Assembly: GCA_947632215.1 (NCBI GenBank)
Contig: CANROJ010000001.1
Location: forward strand, 68,406 to 102,515
DNA: 34,110 nt
DNA from: an uncultured Flavobacterium sp.
GTDB lineage: Bacteria > Bacteroidota > Bacteroidia > Flavobacteriales > Flavobacteriaceae
Reading direction: 5' to 3'
Below the pieces are notes generated by a model. It saw only the letters and a program-made list of their open reading frames with translations, ran no database searches and had not been told where the DNA came from. A program made the translations under genes and the position numbers. Positions 1 to 7,021 of the stretch are shown here, piece after piece; within the stretch, counting starts at the first letter, position 1; each line of letters opens with the position of its first letter.

Positions 1-1891
1 TGGTCAAAGAGGCTAAATCATATAAATCAGTGTTTTTCACCTCTACACTTTTTTGATAATCGTGATAACCAAAGCTCTTATTGTAAACAATCACTCCATT
101 TCTAGCTACCAAAACCTGAGCACCTGGGGTATACTGCATGTGGATAGCGTGATTAACTATACTATCAATCTGCTTTAATTTCTCTTGATCCATTCCCTGG
201 CTAATAGGTGTTGCGTTTCCCATTCGATGCATAGTATAGGTCTGTATTCCAGTTCCCACTGGGTAAATAGCATTTATACTCACTGGTAATTTACCTGTAG
301 CTCCAATGGATCCGAAAAGTACTTGAGCTGCACTTTGTCTGGCAAACTTATTGTTCTGATAAGCTTGAACAACACCGTCTAAGGCTTGAATATTAGAAAG
401 AGTAGACAAAGCATATGTTTTGGCAAAAGAAACCAATACTGTCTTATGTTTTTGAGCAATTTGTTGAATCAAATTATTATAATGAGCAGAATAATTATGA
501 TTTCTCCATGGATTATCAACCTTGTGATAACCAATAATAACCAGAGAGTATTTATCTAATTCATTGATTTGATTTTCCTTTACAAGACTCACTTCAGCAA
601 ACTGTCTTAAATCTTGTAAAAACCCTTCTTGGTAGTCATCCCCTATTTGCAAATAAGCAATATGTTGGTTTTCTAAATTAGAAATAGGCAGAATATCTTG
701 TTTATTCTCTATTACCGTTATAGCTGCATTATATAACTGTTCATTGAGCTGGTCATATTTAGCATCATTTAAATCTTCATACAACCTATCTGTTTCTATA
801 GGGTTGTACTTGGTAAGACCAGCCTTATATTTGTATTGCAAAATCTTTTTAACCGAATAAGCTAAACGCTCTTCGCTAATTTTCCCCTCCTTATATGCCT
901 GTTTTATTTTACTTGCACCCAGGGGAACATTCTCAGAGAAAAGCAATAAATCATTCCCTGCTAAAAAGGCGGCTAAATCAACCTCACCAGGTTTACTTCC
1001 CTGGGTGGCCCCCTTCATATTTAAGGCATCGGTAAAGATAAGTCCTTCAAAACCCATTTGCTCACGCAAGAGCTTAGTAACAATATTATAAGACAAAGAA
1101 CTAGGGATGTCTTTACTAGGCTCATAGGCTGGAATATTTAAATGAGCTACCATCACAGAGGCTAAATCATTCTTAAATAGCTCTTGAAAAGGATACAATT
1201 CTACTTGCTCTAATCTTTGCTTATCGGAATCTATTAAAGGAAGGTTGTAATGGGAATCGCTTGAAGTATCACCATGGCCAGGGAAGTGCTTAGCTGTGGC
1301 AAAAACATTCTGGCTTTGATATCCTTTAGTAAAAGCTATGGCTCTTTGACTCACAATCTCAGGGGTTTCTCCAAAGGAGCGAACCCCAATAATTGGATTA
1401 TTAGGATTGACATTCACATCGACTACTGGACCAAAATTAAATTGTAAACCTAAGCGTTTTGCCTGTTGTGCACTCTGTTTTCCGAACTCCTCTAAAAGAG
1501 TCATATCTTGCACTGCTCCTAGAGTCATATTATAGGGAAAACTATAAGTAGAATCTAAACGCATCGATAATCCCCACTCCCCATCAATACCAACTAACAA
1601 TGGAATTGCACTTCTTTTTTGCAAGGCATTAGTCATAGAAGCTTGTCTTTTTGGTCCTCCTTGAAAGAATATGACTCCACCAATATGCTGTTTATCCACT
1701 AAATTCTCTAAAGACTTTAAGTGGTCTGCTTTTTTGTTGGAGTAAGCAGCAACCATATATAATTGGCCTATCTTTTGATCTAAAGACAAACCATTATACA
1801 CACTATCTACCCAAGATTGATTTTGTGCACAAACATCTTTTGAGAATACTACAAAGACAAGTAAAAAAAATAATAAACTAAACTTTTTCAT
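1..1891 (-). CDS. GH3 beta-N-acetylglucosaminidase fused to a serine hydrolase (partial)
   Basis: The gene starts at the ATG at 1891 and runs off the left edge after 630 codons, so the C-terminus is missing. Residues 1-22 form a signal peptide ending in VCAQ. The GH3 domain follows: KHFPGHGDTSSDSH near residue 201 is the NagZ-type loop with the Asp-His acid/base dyad, and IFTDALNM near 285 carries the nucleophile Asp. After the GH3 C-terminal domain, a beta-lactamase/DD-peptidase-fold domain begins near residue 570. The window cuts inside DLASLT, apparently the SxxK nucleophile motif of that fold. Full-length family members in Bacteroidota are close to 1000 residues. The likely role is to release N-acetylglucosamine from peptidoglycan or other GlcNAc glycans in the periplasm; the second activity is unknown. 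The ATG lies only 21 nt past a terminator hairpin, so how it is transcribed is unclear. Confidence 0.9.
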   Translation of the reverse strand, partial: MKKFSLLFFLLVFVVFSKDVCAQNQSWVDSVYNGLSLDQKIGQLYMVAAYSNKKADHLKSLENLVDKQHIGGVIFFQGGPKRQASMTNALQKRSAIPLLVGIDGEWGLSMRLDSTYSFPYNMTLGAVQDMTLLEEFGKQSAQQAKRLGLQFNFGPVVDVNVNPNNPIIGVRSFGETPEIVSQRAIAFTKGYQSQNVFATAKHFPGHGDTSSDSHYNLPLIDSDKQRLEQVELYPFQELFKNDLASVMVAHLNIPAYEPSKDIPSSLSYNIVTKLLREQMGFEGLIFTDALNMKGATQGSKPGEVDLAAFLAGNDLLLFSENVPLGASKIKQAYKEGKISEERLAYSVKKILQYKYKAGLTKYNPIETDRLYEDLNDAKYDQLNEQLYNAAITVIENKQDILPISNLENQHIAYLQIGDDYQEGFLQDLRQFAEVSLVKENQINELDKYSLVIIGYHKVDNPWRNHNYSAHYNNLIQQIAQKHKTVLVSFAKTYALSTLSNIQALDGVVQAYQNNKFARQSAAQVLFGSIGATGKLPVSINAIYPVGTGIQTYTMHRMGNATPISQGMDQEKLKQIDSIVNHAIHMQYTPGAQVLVARNGVIVYNKSFGYHDYQKSVEVKNTDLYDLASLT

Positions 1892-1912
1892 TGTTTAAAG
1901 GTTGATTACAAA

Positions 1913-1946
1913 AAAAATCATCATCAAAAAATTGATGATGATTTTT
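1913..1946 (-). terminator. Rho-independent terminator after the amidase-to-1974 gene cluster
   Basis: The arms AATCATCATCAA and TTGATGATGATT pair perfectly around an AAAA loop, with a further three A-T pairs outside. On the minus strand the hairpin is followed by a run of seven Ts. It lies 27 nt past the stop of the 1974-2459 gene. Confidence 0.8.
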
Positions 1947-1973
1947 GATAGCATTAAATTTAGAAAAATCCTT

Positions 1974-2459
1974 TTACTTAAAAAAGCGTCCATGCCAACT
2001 TTCTTGGGCAGGAACTTCCCAATATTCTCGGTATTCCCCTAAATCATTTACTAAGTTATTGAAAACGATAGTACTACCAGAAACAGCTTTACTTTTAGCT
2101 AATTGCTTAAACTCTATTAAAGTTTTAAAAGTAATAAACTCTCCTGTTTTGTAAGTAACATTCATTTTATCTAATAAATCTACTTTAAATTGCTGTTCAA
2201 TCTCTTGAATAACTCTTACAGAGGCATCGATAGAACAACCAGATGCAGGGTGAACATCTTGGTCCACAGCTAGAATAATAAATCGGTTATACTTTACTTC
2301 AAAAGAAGCTTGTAATGGCGTTGCATGAGCCACCCAATTCTCTACAAAATCTCCTACTATTTGCTCTATTTCTTCTACCTCCTTGTCGGAGAATTTTCGA
2401 TTAGATTGGTAGATCCAAACCTTACTATGGTCTGGCATCTGACTCATTGGTGTATACAT
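1974..2459 (-). CDS. Conserved Flavobacteriia protein (often mislabelled ABC transporter ATPase)
   Basis: This is a soluble protein of 161 residues with no signal peptide or membrane segment. From memory, close relatives in Flavobacteriia are deposited as 'ABC transporter ATPase', but no Walker A, LSGGQ or Walker B motif can be seen, so that name is not supported. Visible features are a CSIDASV motif near residue 74 inside a hydrophobic strand, and conserved-looking stretches NRFIILAVDQD, MNVTYKTGE and TIVFNNLVN. It starts 5 nt after the stop of the CCG-domain Fe-S gene, so the two are almost certainly cotranscribed and probably translationally coupled. A role with the Fe-S oxidoreductase pair is a guess from position only. 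The biochemical function is unknown. Confidence 0.85.
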   Translation of the reverse strand: MYTPMSQMPDHSKVWIYQSNRKFSDKEVEEIEQIVGDFVENWVAHATPLQASFEVKYNRFIILAVDQDVHPASGCSIDASVRVIQEIEQQFKVDLLDKMNVTYKTGEFITFKTLIEFKQLAKSKAVSGSTIVFNNLVNDLGEYREYWEVPAQESWHGRFFK

Positions 2460-2464
2460 AATTA

Positions 2465-3256
2465 TTATAAATCTTCTGCGTTTGCAATTAATTCGGCTAC
2501 ATCTAATACTTTAACTGAATCTTCCTTTTGCTCGAACTTAACACCATCGGTTAACATGGTATTACAAAATGGACATCCTGCAGCTATAATATCAGCCTTG
2601 GTAGAAATAGCTTCTTTTGTTCGAAGTACATGTACCTCTTGATTACCTGGCTCAGGCTCTTTAAATAACTGAGCTCCACCAGCTCCACAACACAAACCAT
2701 TGGCACGTGAACGCTTCATTTCTACTAATTCAGCATCTAACTTTTCAATTAAATCACGTGGAGCTTGATATACTTTATTGGCGCGTCCTAAATAACATGG
2801 GTCATGAAAAGTAATTCGCTTCCCTTTAAAACTACCACCCTCTATTTGCAAGCGTCCATCGTCTAATAAAGACTTTAAGAACTCGGTATGGTGAACAACC
2901 TCGTAGTTACCTCCTAAATCAGGGTATTCATTCTTCAAGGTATTAAAACAGTGTGGACAAGCAGTAACTATTTTACTTACCTGGTAACCATCAAGTACTT
3001 GGATATTCATCATAGCTTGCATTTGAAAAGCAAACTCATTACCAGCTCGTTTAGCTGGATCTCCGGTACAACTTTCCTCTGCTCCTAAAACAGCAAAAGA
3101 AACGTTACTTTTATTTAATATTTTTACAAATGCTTTTGTAATTCTTTTTGCTCTATCGTCAAAACTACCAGAACAACCAACCCAAAATAAAACTTCTGGT
3201 TGCTCTCCTTTAGCTAACATTTCAGCCATGGTAGGTACTACTAAATTCTGTGACAT
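2465..3256 (-). CDS. (Fe-S)-binding protein with two CCG (cysteine-rich) domains
   Basis: This 263-residue soluble protein has two copies of the CCG domain found in HdrB, the C-terminal half of HdrD, GlpC and LutA. Copy 1 uses Cys28, Cys63 and CPHC at 100-103; copy 2 uses Cys154, CCG at 189-191 and CPFC at 228-231. Copy 1 has a single Cys (SCTG) where the full motif has CC, so only copy 2 is likely to bind the unusual [4Fe-4S] cluster. The gene follows one for a membrane protein with two ordinary 4Fe-4S clusters; together they equal an HdrDE or DsrMK-like oxidoreductase split in two. I chose the ATG at 3256 (MSQNLVVP). A longer frame from TTG at 3265 adds only three residues and has no better leader. 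Confidence 0.9.
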   Translation of the reverse strand: MSQNLVVPTMAEMLAKGEQPEVLFWVGCSGSFDDRAKRITKAFVKILNKSNVSFAVLGAEESCTGDPAKRAGNEFAFQMQAMMNIQVLDGYQVSKIVTACPHCFNTLKNEYPDLGGNYEVVHHTEFLKSLLDDGRLQIEGGSFKGKRITFHDPCYLGRANKVYQAPRDLIEKLDAELVEMKRSRANGLCCGAGGAQLFKEPEPGNQEVHVLRTKEAISTKADIIAAGCPFCNTMLTDGVKFEQKEDSVKVLDVAELIANAEDL

Positions 3257-3331
3257 AATGCTCAATATATTTTGATCAGCCTACCTTACTTACATTAAAG
3301 AGTTTAGGTAAACTATAATAGGTTTAATAAC

Positions 3332-4657
3332 TTAGTTTTCGTCTCTCCAGTTTAATCGATCTTGCTGGTTGTACTGCCATGGTGCTCCATTATTTTCCAC
3401 ATTTTGCATCATGTTATTTAATTCAATAGGCGCAGCACTTTGTTCCATTACTAAGAAGCGTCTCATATCCATAATAATGGAAAGTGGTGAAATATCTATT
3501 GGACATTCTTCCACACAAGCATTACATGTATTACAAGCCCAAAGCTCTTCTGGAGTAATAAAATCATTTAATAAAGTCTTACCATCTGGGATAAAAACAC
3601 CTTTATTATCATCTATATTTTGACTTACTTGCTCCAAACGATCTCTTGTATCCATCATTATCTTACGAGGAGATAATTTCTTTCCTGTCATATTTTGGGG
3701 ACAAACCGAAGTACATCTACCGCATTCTGTACAAGAATAAGCGTTTAAAAGTTGAACCCAGTTTAAATCCGTTACATCTTGTGCCCCAAATTTCTCTGGT
3801 TCCCCTTCACCTTGTTCTGTTGCTGCATAAGGATCTGCGTTAGGATCCATCATTAATTGGACTTCTTTTTTGACAGATGCTAAATTATCAAACTCACCTA
3901 GAGGCTGTAAATTAGCGTAATATGTATTAGGGAAAGCTAGAATAATATGTAAATGTTTAGAGTAATATAAATAATTCATAAACAACATTACTCCAATGAT
4001 GTGTCCCCACCAACAAACGCGCTCAATAATTGCTACAGTAGAGAAATCCATCGATGCGAATATAGGGGTTAAAAACTTTGAAACTGGGAAACTCCCTGCT
4101 GCAGTATATCCTTGGACTCCATTAATTTGAAGGTAATAATCTGCCGCATTCATCACCAGGAATAAACACATTAAAATACATTCAATATAAATAATATTGT
4201 TAGCATCTCTTTTACCCCATCCTTCTAATTCATTTTGATTTAATCGTTTTAGTTTAAGAATATTTCTTCTGATCCAAAAAACAACTACTCCAACAATAAC
4301 TAACAAGGCTAGTACCTCAAATACACCTATTAAAATATCATAGATGACTCCTAAAAAATTAAAGATACGATGTGTACCAAACAAACCATCTATGATAATC
4401 TCTAACATCTCAATGTTAATGATTATAAAACCTACATATACAAAAAGGTGTAAAATAGCTGGAATGGGTCTTTTACCCATCTTAGCTTGTCCAAAAGCTA
4501 CGCGAATCATATTGCGTAATCGAGCCTTTGGGTTATCTGAACGATCCACTGGACGTCCTAATAAGATGTTGCGTCTTAATTTTTTAAGGTTCTTTATAAA
4601 GAATCCAAAACCAACAATCAATAATAGTAAAAAAAGTATTTGACCTAGGTACTGCAT
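3332..4657 (-). CDS. Membrane (Fe-S) oxidoreductase, NarI-like domain plus two 4Fe-4S clusters
   Basis: This protein has 441 residues. The first half is membrane-embedded, with hydrophobic segments near residues 5-22, 65-90, 104-130, 155-175 and 210-230. It carries histidines (His70, His219, His235, His237) placed like heme b ligands of NarI/HdrE/DsrM gamma subunits. The soluble half has two clusters: CTECGRCTSVCP (Cys309, 312, 315, 319) and CNTCNACVEECP (Cys375, 378, 381, 385). The CCG domains that normally complete such enzymes are on the next gene. The pair probably passes electrons between a cytoplasmic donor and menaquinone. The donor is not shown by the sequence; electron-transfer flavoprotein is one candidate from related enzymes. 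It sits 108 nt after the MlaD gene on the same strand. Confidence 0.9.
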   Translation of the reverse strand: MQYLGQILFLLLLIVGFGFFIKNLKKLRRNILLGRPVDRSDNPKARLRNMIRVAFGQAKMGKRPIPAILHLFVYVGFIIINIEMLEIIIDGLFGTHRIFNFLGVIYDILIGVFEVLALLVIVGVVVFWIRRNILKLKRLNQNELEGWGKRDANNIIYIECILMCLFLVMNAADYYLQINGVQGYTAAGSFPVSKFLTPIFASMDFSTVAIIERVCWWGHIIGVMLFMNYLYYSKHLHIILAFPNTYYANLQPLGEFDNLASVKKEVQLMMDPNADPYAATEQGEGEPEKFGAQDVTDLNWVQLLNAYSCTECGRCTSVCPQNMTGKKLSPRKIMMDTRDRLEQVSQNIDDNKGVFIPDGKTLLNDFITPEELWACNTCNACVEECPIDISPLSIIMDMRRFLVMEQSAAPIELNNMMQNVENNGAPWQYNQQDRLNWRDEN

Positions 4658-4765
4658 AATGGTAATAATTGTTTCAAATAATAGTTATTTTTTCTGAAGG
4701 TTAACTAATTTTATCAATGATCTAAAGTATAGGCTAAGCTTTAGAGTTATATATTCTTGCGTAGT

Positions 4766-5719
4766 TTATTCTACTAATAATTCTTGTTCTTGCTCGGAAT
4801 CATTTGGCTGATAAGGTATAGCTTTTTTACCAAATACTGAAAAATGCATATATCTTTTAGGATTTTCTTTCAAGTCTCTTAAAAGTTCTTCTAATTCTTT
4901 TGAAGCATTTGTTAAGTTACTATATAAAGTAGGGTCTTTTAATAACATACCAATAGATCCGTCGCCGTTTTCAATACCAGCTAAAAGAAGGTCAATATTT
5001 TGTGTAGCATTACTTAAGTTTGCAAAAGTAGATTGAAAATCTAAGGTATTTAATTTCTGAGAAAGCTCAGCGAACTCTGAACTCATAGTGTTAAGGTTAT
5101 CCATAGTACCATCTAACTTAGGCTGTGTGACTGCTAAGATTTTTCTAGAAGCTGATAAGAGCCCTCTTAATTCACTAACCGATTGTTTAAGATCCTCTTG
5201 CATGCTTTGATCTAAGACAGAGTTTAAAGAAACTAACATATCATTAGTATTTTGCAAAACTAATTCTACTTTACCTTTTAAAGGCATTAGATCATCTAGT
5301 AATTTATCCGTCATATCCTTTTGCACTTCACCTTTTAAATAGGCTCCATTTTCAGCTAGATCATTACTACCAAATATTGGATCAATAGAAATGGCCTTGC
5401 CTCCTATTAGACTTGGAGAATAAATAGTGGCAGTACTTTGAGTAGAAATTGCAATAGGATTACTCATTAGAATCTCTACAACTAGTTTACCTGTTTGTTG
5501 ATCGATTGTTATTTTAGATACTTTACCAACCGTAAGACCATTGATTGTAACTGCTGATGCAGTAGTTAAGCCTTCTACGTTTTGATACTCTATGAAATAC
5601 TTCTGGGAATTGTCAAATATGTTATTACCTTTTAAAAAAGAGTACCCCCAAATGAACAATGCAATTGCCCCTAGTACTAAAATAGCCGTTTTAATTTCTC
5701 TTGATATTTTCAAAATCAC
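4766..5719 (-). CDS. MlaD-family MCE protein (lipid transport)
   Basis: This 317-residue protein has one N-terminal membrane anchor (about residues 11-29), a single MCE domain (about 38-115, with TASAVTINGLTVGKVSKI) and a long helical, coiled-coil-prone tail rich in Leu, Asn and Ser. That is the layout of MlaD, the periplasmic substrate-binding part of phospholipid transporters between inner and outer membrane. No MlaE or MlaF gene is adjacent, so its permease and ATPase must be elsewhere. The start is uncertain: GTG at 5719 gives MILKISREIKTA, while TTG at 5713 gives MKISREIKTA, which resembles how relatives usually begin; there is no ATG. It begins 49 nt after the amidase stop, on the same strand, and the two are probably cotranscribed. 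Confidence 0.88.
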   Translation of the reverse strand: MILKISREIKTAILVLGAIALFIWGYSFLKGNNIFDNSQKYFIEYQNVEGLTTASAVTINGLTVGKVSKITIDQQTGKLVVEILMSNPIAISTQSTATIYSPSLIGGKAISIDPIFGSNDLAENGAYLKGEVQKDMTDKLLDDLMPLKGKVELVLQNTNDMLVSLNSVLDQSMQEDLKQSVSELRGLLSASRKILAVTQPKLDGTMDNLNTMSSEFAELSQKLNTLDFQSTFANLSNATQNIDLLLAGIENGDGSIGMLLKDPTLYSNLTNASKELEELLRDLKENPKRYMHFSVFGKKAIPYQPNDSEQEQELLVE

Positions 5720-5768
5720 TTATTTTATAATAGGCAAAAATAAACTTTTATTTTCAAAGCGCCTTAGA

Positions 5769-6887
5769 TTATTTTAATGCTTGCTCCATTGAGATAATAG
5801 TCCCGTTTAAGAAAGGTACAATAAAAGAACTATTATGGCCTTTATCTTTAGCCTCTTTCAATAGCTTCTTAGCTTGCTCATAGCTAGTTGTACTAGAATA
5901 AAAGTATTTATTTATCTTTCCACTTTTAAGCATTGTAACGTTTGACAATCCTTTAAAGTTTTGTGGTTTTAAAGCAAGTACTCTATCACTTGCGGCAATT
6001 TGAACCTTAAATACAACTCCCTTAGCCACGCTTGTAGAACTAGAACCACTTGTATTTTGACCATTAGAGCTAGATACTGTATTGCCTGCTAAACTTTTGT
6101 TAACCACGGCTGAATTGTCTTTGTAGTACGCCTTTTTATAATCTATAATTCCTTGAGCGATGGATTGAGCTAATTCACTACGTCCTTTACTAGAATTTAA
6201 GTATGCTCCTTCCTCTGGATTGGACACAAATCCTAACTCAATTAATACACTTGGCATAAAAGCTCCATGTAGAACCCAAAACTGACCTTGTTTTACACCT
6301 CTATTTCTGCGTTTTAAGGTATGGGTAAATTCATCTTGGACACGAGAAGCTAAATCAATACTTTGATCCACATAATCCTCTTGCATTAAAGTAAGACCTA
6401 TTATAGACTCAGGAGAATTAGGATCAAAACCTGCGTAAGTAGTTTGATAATCGTCCTCTAACATAATAACGGAGTTCTCTTTCTTGGCTACCTCTAAATT
6501 TGATTTATTCTTACTCAACCCCATAACAAAAGTTTCCGTTCCATAGGCCCCCGTGTTAGATGCTCCATTACAATGGATAGAAACAAAAACGTTTCCATCT
6601 GCCTTATTAGCCAATACCGAGCGTTCTTTTACCGGAACAAACACATCGGTGCTTCTGGTGTAAAAAACCTCAATATCGGAATATTTTTCTAAAATCTTAC
6701 CCACTTGCAAAGATACAGCCAAGACGATATCTTTTTCGTAATACCTTCCGTGATTTGTTCCTGAATCTTTACCTCCATGCCCGGGATCTAAAACAACTTT
6801 AAATTTAGGATTACTTTGTGCTGATACACCTATAGCTAAGAAAAAAACCAGTAGTAAACTCAAGAGTTTAGAACAACTACTATTCAT
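5769..6887 (-). CDS. N-acetylmuramoyl-L-alanine amidase (Amidase_3) with SPOR-like tail
   Basis: This 372-residue secreted zinc amidase cuts the MurNAc-L-alanine bond of peptidoglycan, as AmiA/B/C do during cell separation. Residues 1-23 are a signal peptide ending in VSAQ. The zinc ligands are visible: His37 in DPGHGG, Glu51 in YYEKDI and His105 in VSIHCNG. The catalytic Glu217 is in VLIELGFVSNPEE. A Ser/Asn-rich linker (about 255-287) leads to a C-terminal domain beginning KVQIAAS, which looks like SPOR, a fold that binds denuded septal glycan. It is the first gene of the minus-strand cluster and is divergent from lptD across 123 bp. Confidence 0.93.
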   Translation of the reverse strand: MNSSCSKLLSLLLVFFLAIGVSAQSNPKFKVVLDPGHGGKDSGTNHGRYYEKDIVLAVSLQVGKILEKYSDIEVFYTRSTDVFVPVKERSVLANKADGNVFVSIHCNGASNTGAYGTETFVMGLSKNKSNLEVAKKENSVIMLEDDYQTTYAGFDPNSPESIIGLTLMQEDYVDQSIDLASRVQDEFTHTLKRRNRGVKQGQFWVLHGAFMPSVLIELGFVSNPEEGAYLNSSKGRSELAQSIAQGIIDYKKAYYKDNSAVVNKSLAGNTVSSSNGQNTSGSSSTSVAKGVVFKVQIAASDRVLALKPQNFKGLSNVTMLKSGKINKYFYSSTTSYEQAKKLLKEAKDKGHNSSFIVPFLNGTIISMEQALK

Positions 6888-6950
6888 ATATAATATTTTT
6901 ATAATTATGGATAAATTGAATTAAATTACATTTTTAAGGAAAAATATATG

Positions 6951-6958
6951 TAAGTTTG
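6951..6958 (+). promoter_or_regulatory. Candidate -7 element for lptD
   Basis: TAAGTTTG matches the Bacteroidota -7 consensus TAnnTTTG and would give a leader of about 45 nt. No convincing -33 TTG is found at the usual distance. A second match, TAGATTTG at 7006-7013, overlaps the start codon and is too close to serve the full-length gene. Confidence 0.35.
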
Positions 6959-6987
6959 ACACGTTAAAAATAACAAGATTAGTTTTA

Positions 6988-7021
6988 CAAAAATAGCATA
7001 TATAATAGATTTGCGAACAAA
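6988..7021 (-). promoter_or_regulatory. Candidate promoter of the amidase gene
   Basis: On the minus strand, TTTG (7021-7018) and TATTTTTG (6995-6988) match the Bacteroidota -33 and -7 elements with a 22 nt spacer. The predicted transcript would have a leader of roughly 95 nt before the ATG at 6887. The -33 element lies inside the start of lptD. Confidence 0.4.

Noticed and set aside
2325..2642. 105-codon plus-strand frame opposite the CCG gene and its neighbour
   Set aside because: It spans two well-supported minus-strand genes and looks like a shadow frame.
3257..3265. TTG start for the CCG-domain gene
   Set aside because: It adds only three residues; the ATG at 3256 is a more likely start.
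7006..7013. TAGATTTG as the lptD promoter
   Set aside because: It overlaps the TTG start, and a transcript from it would lack the signal-peptide codons.
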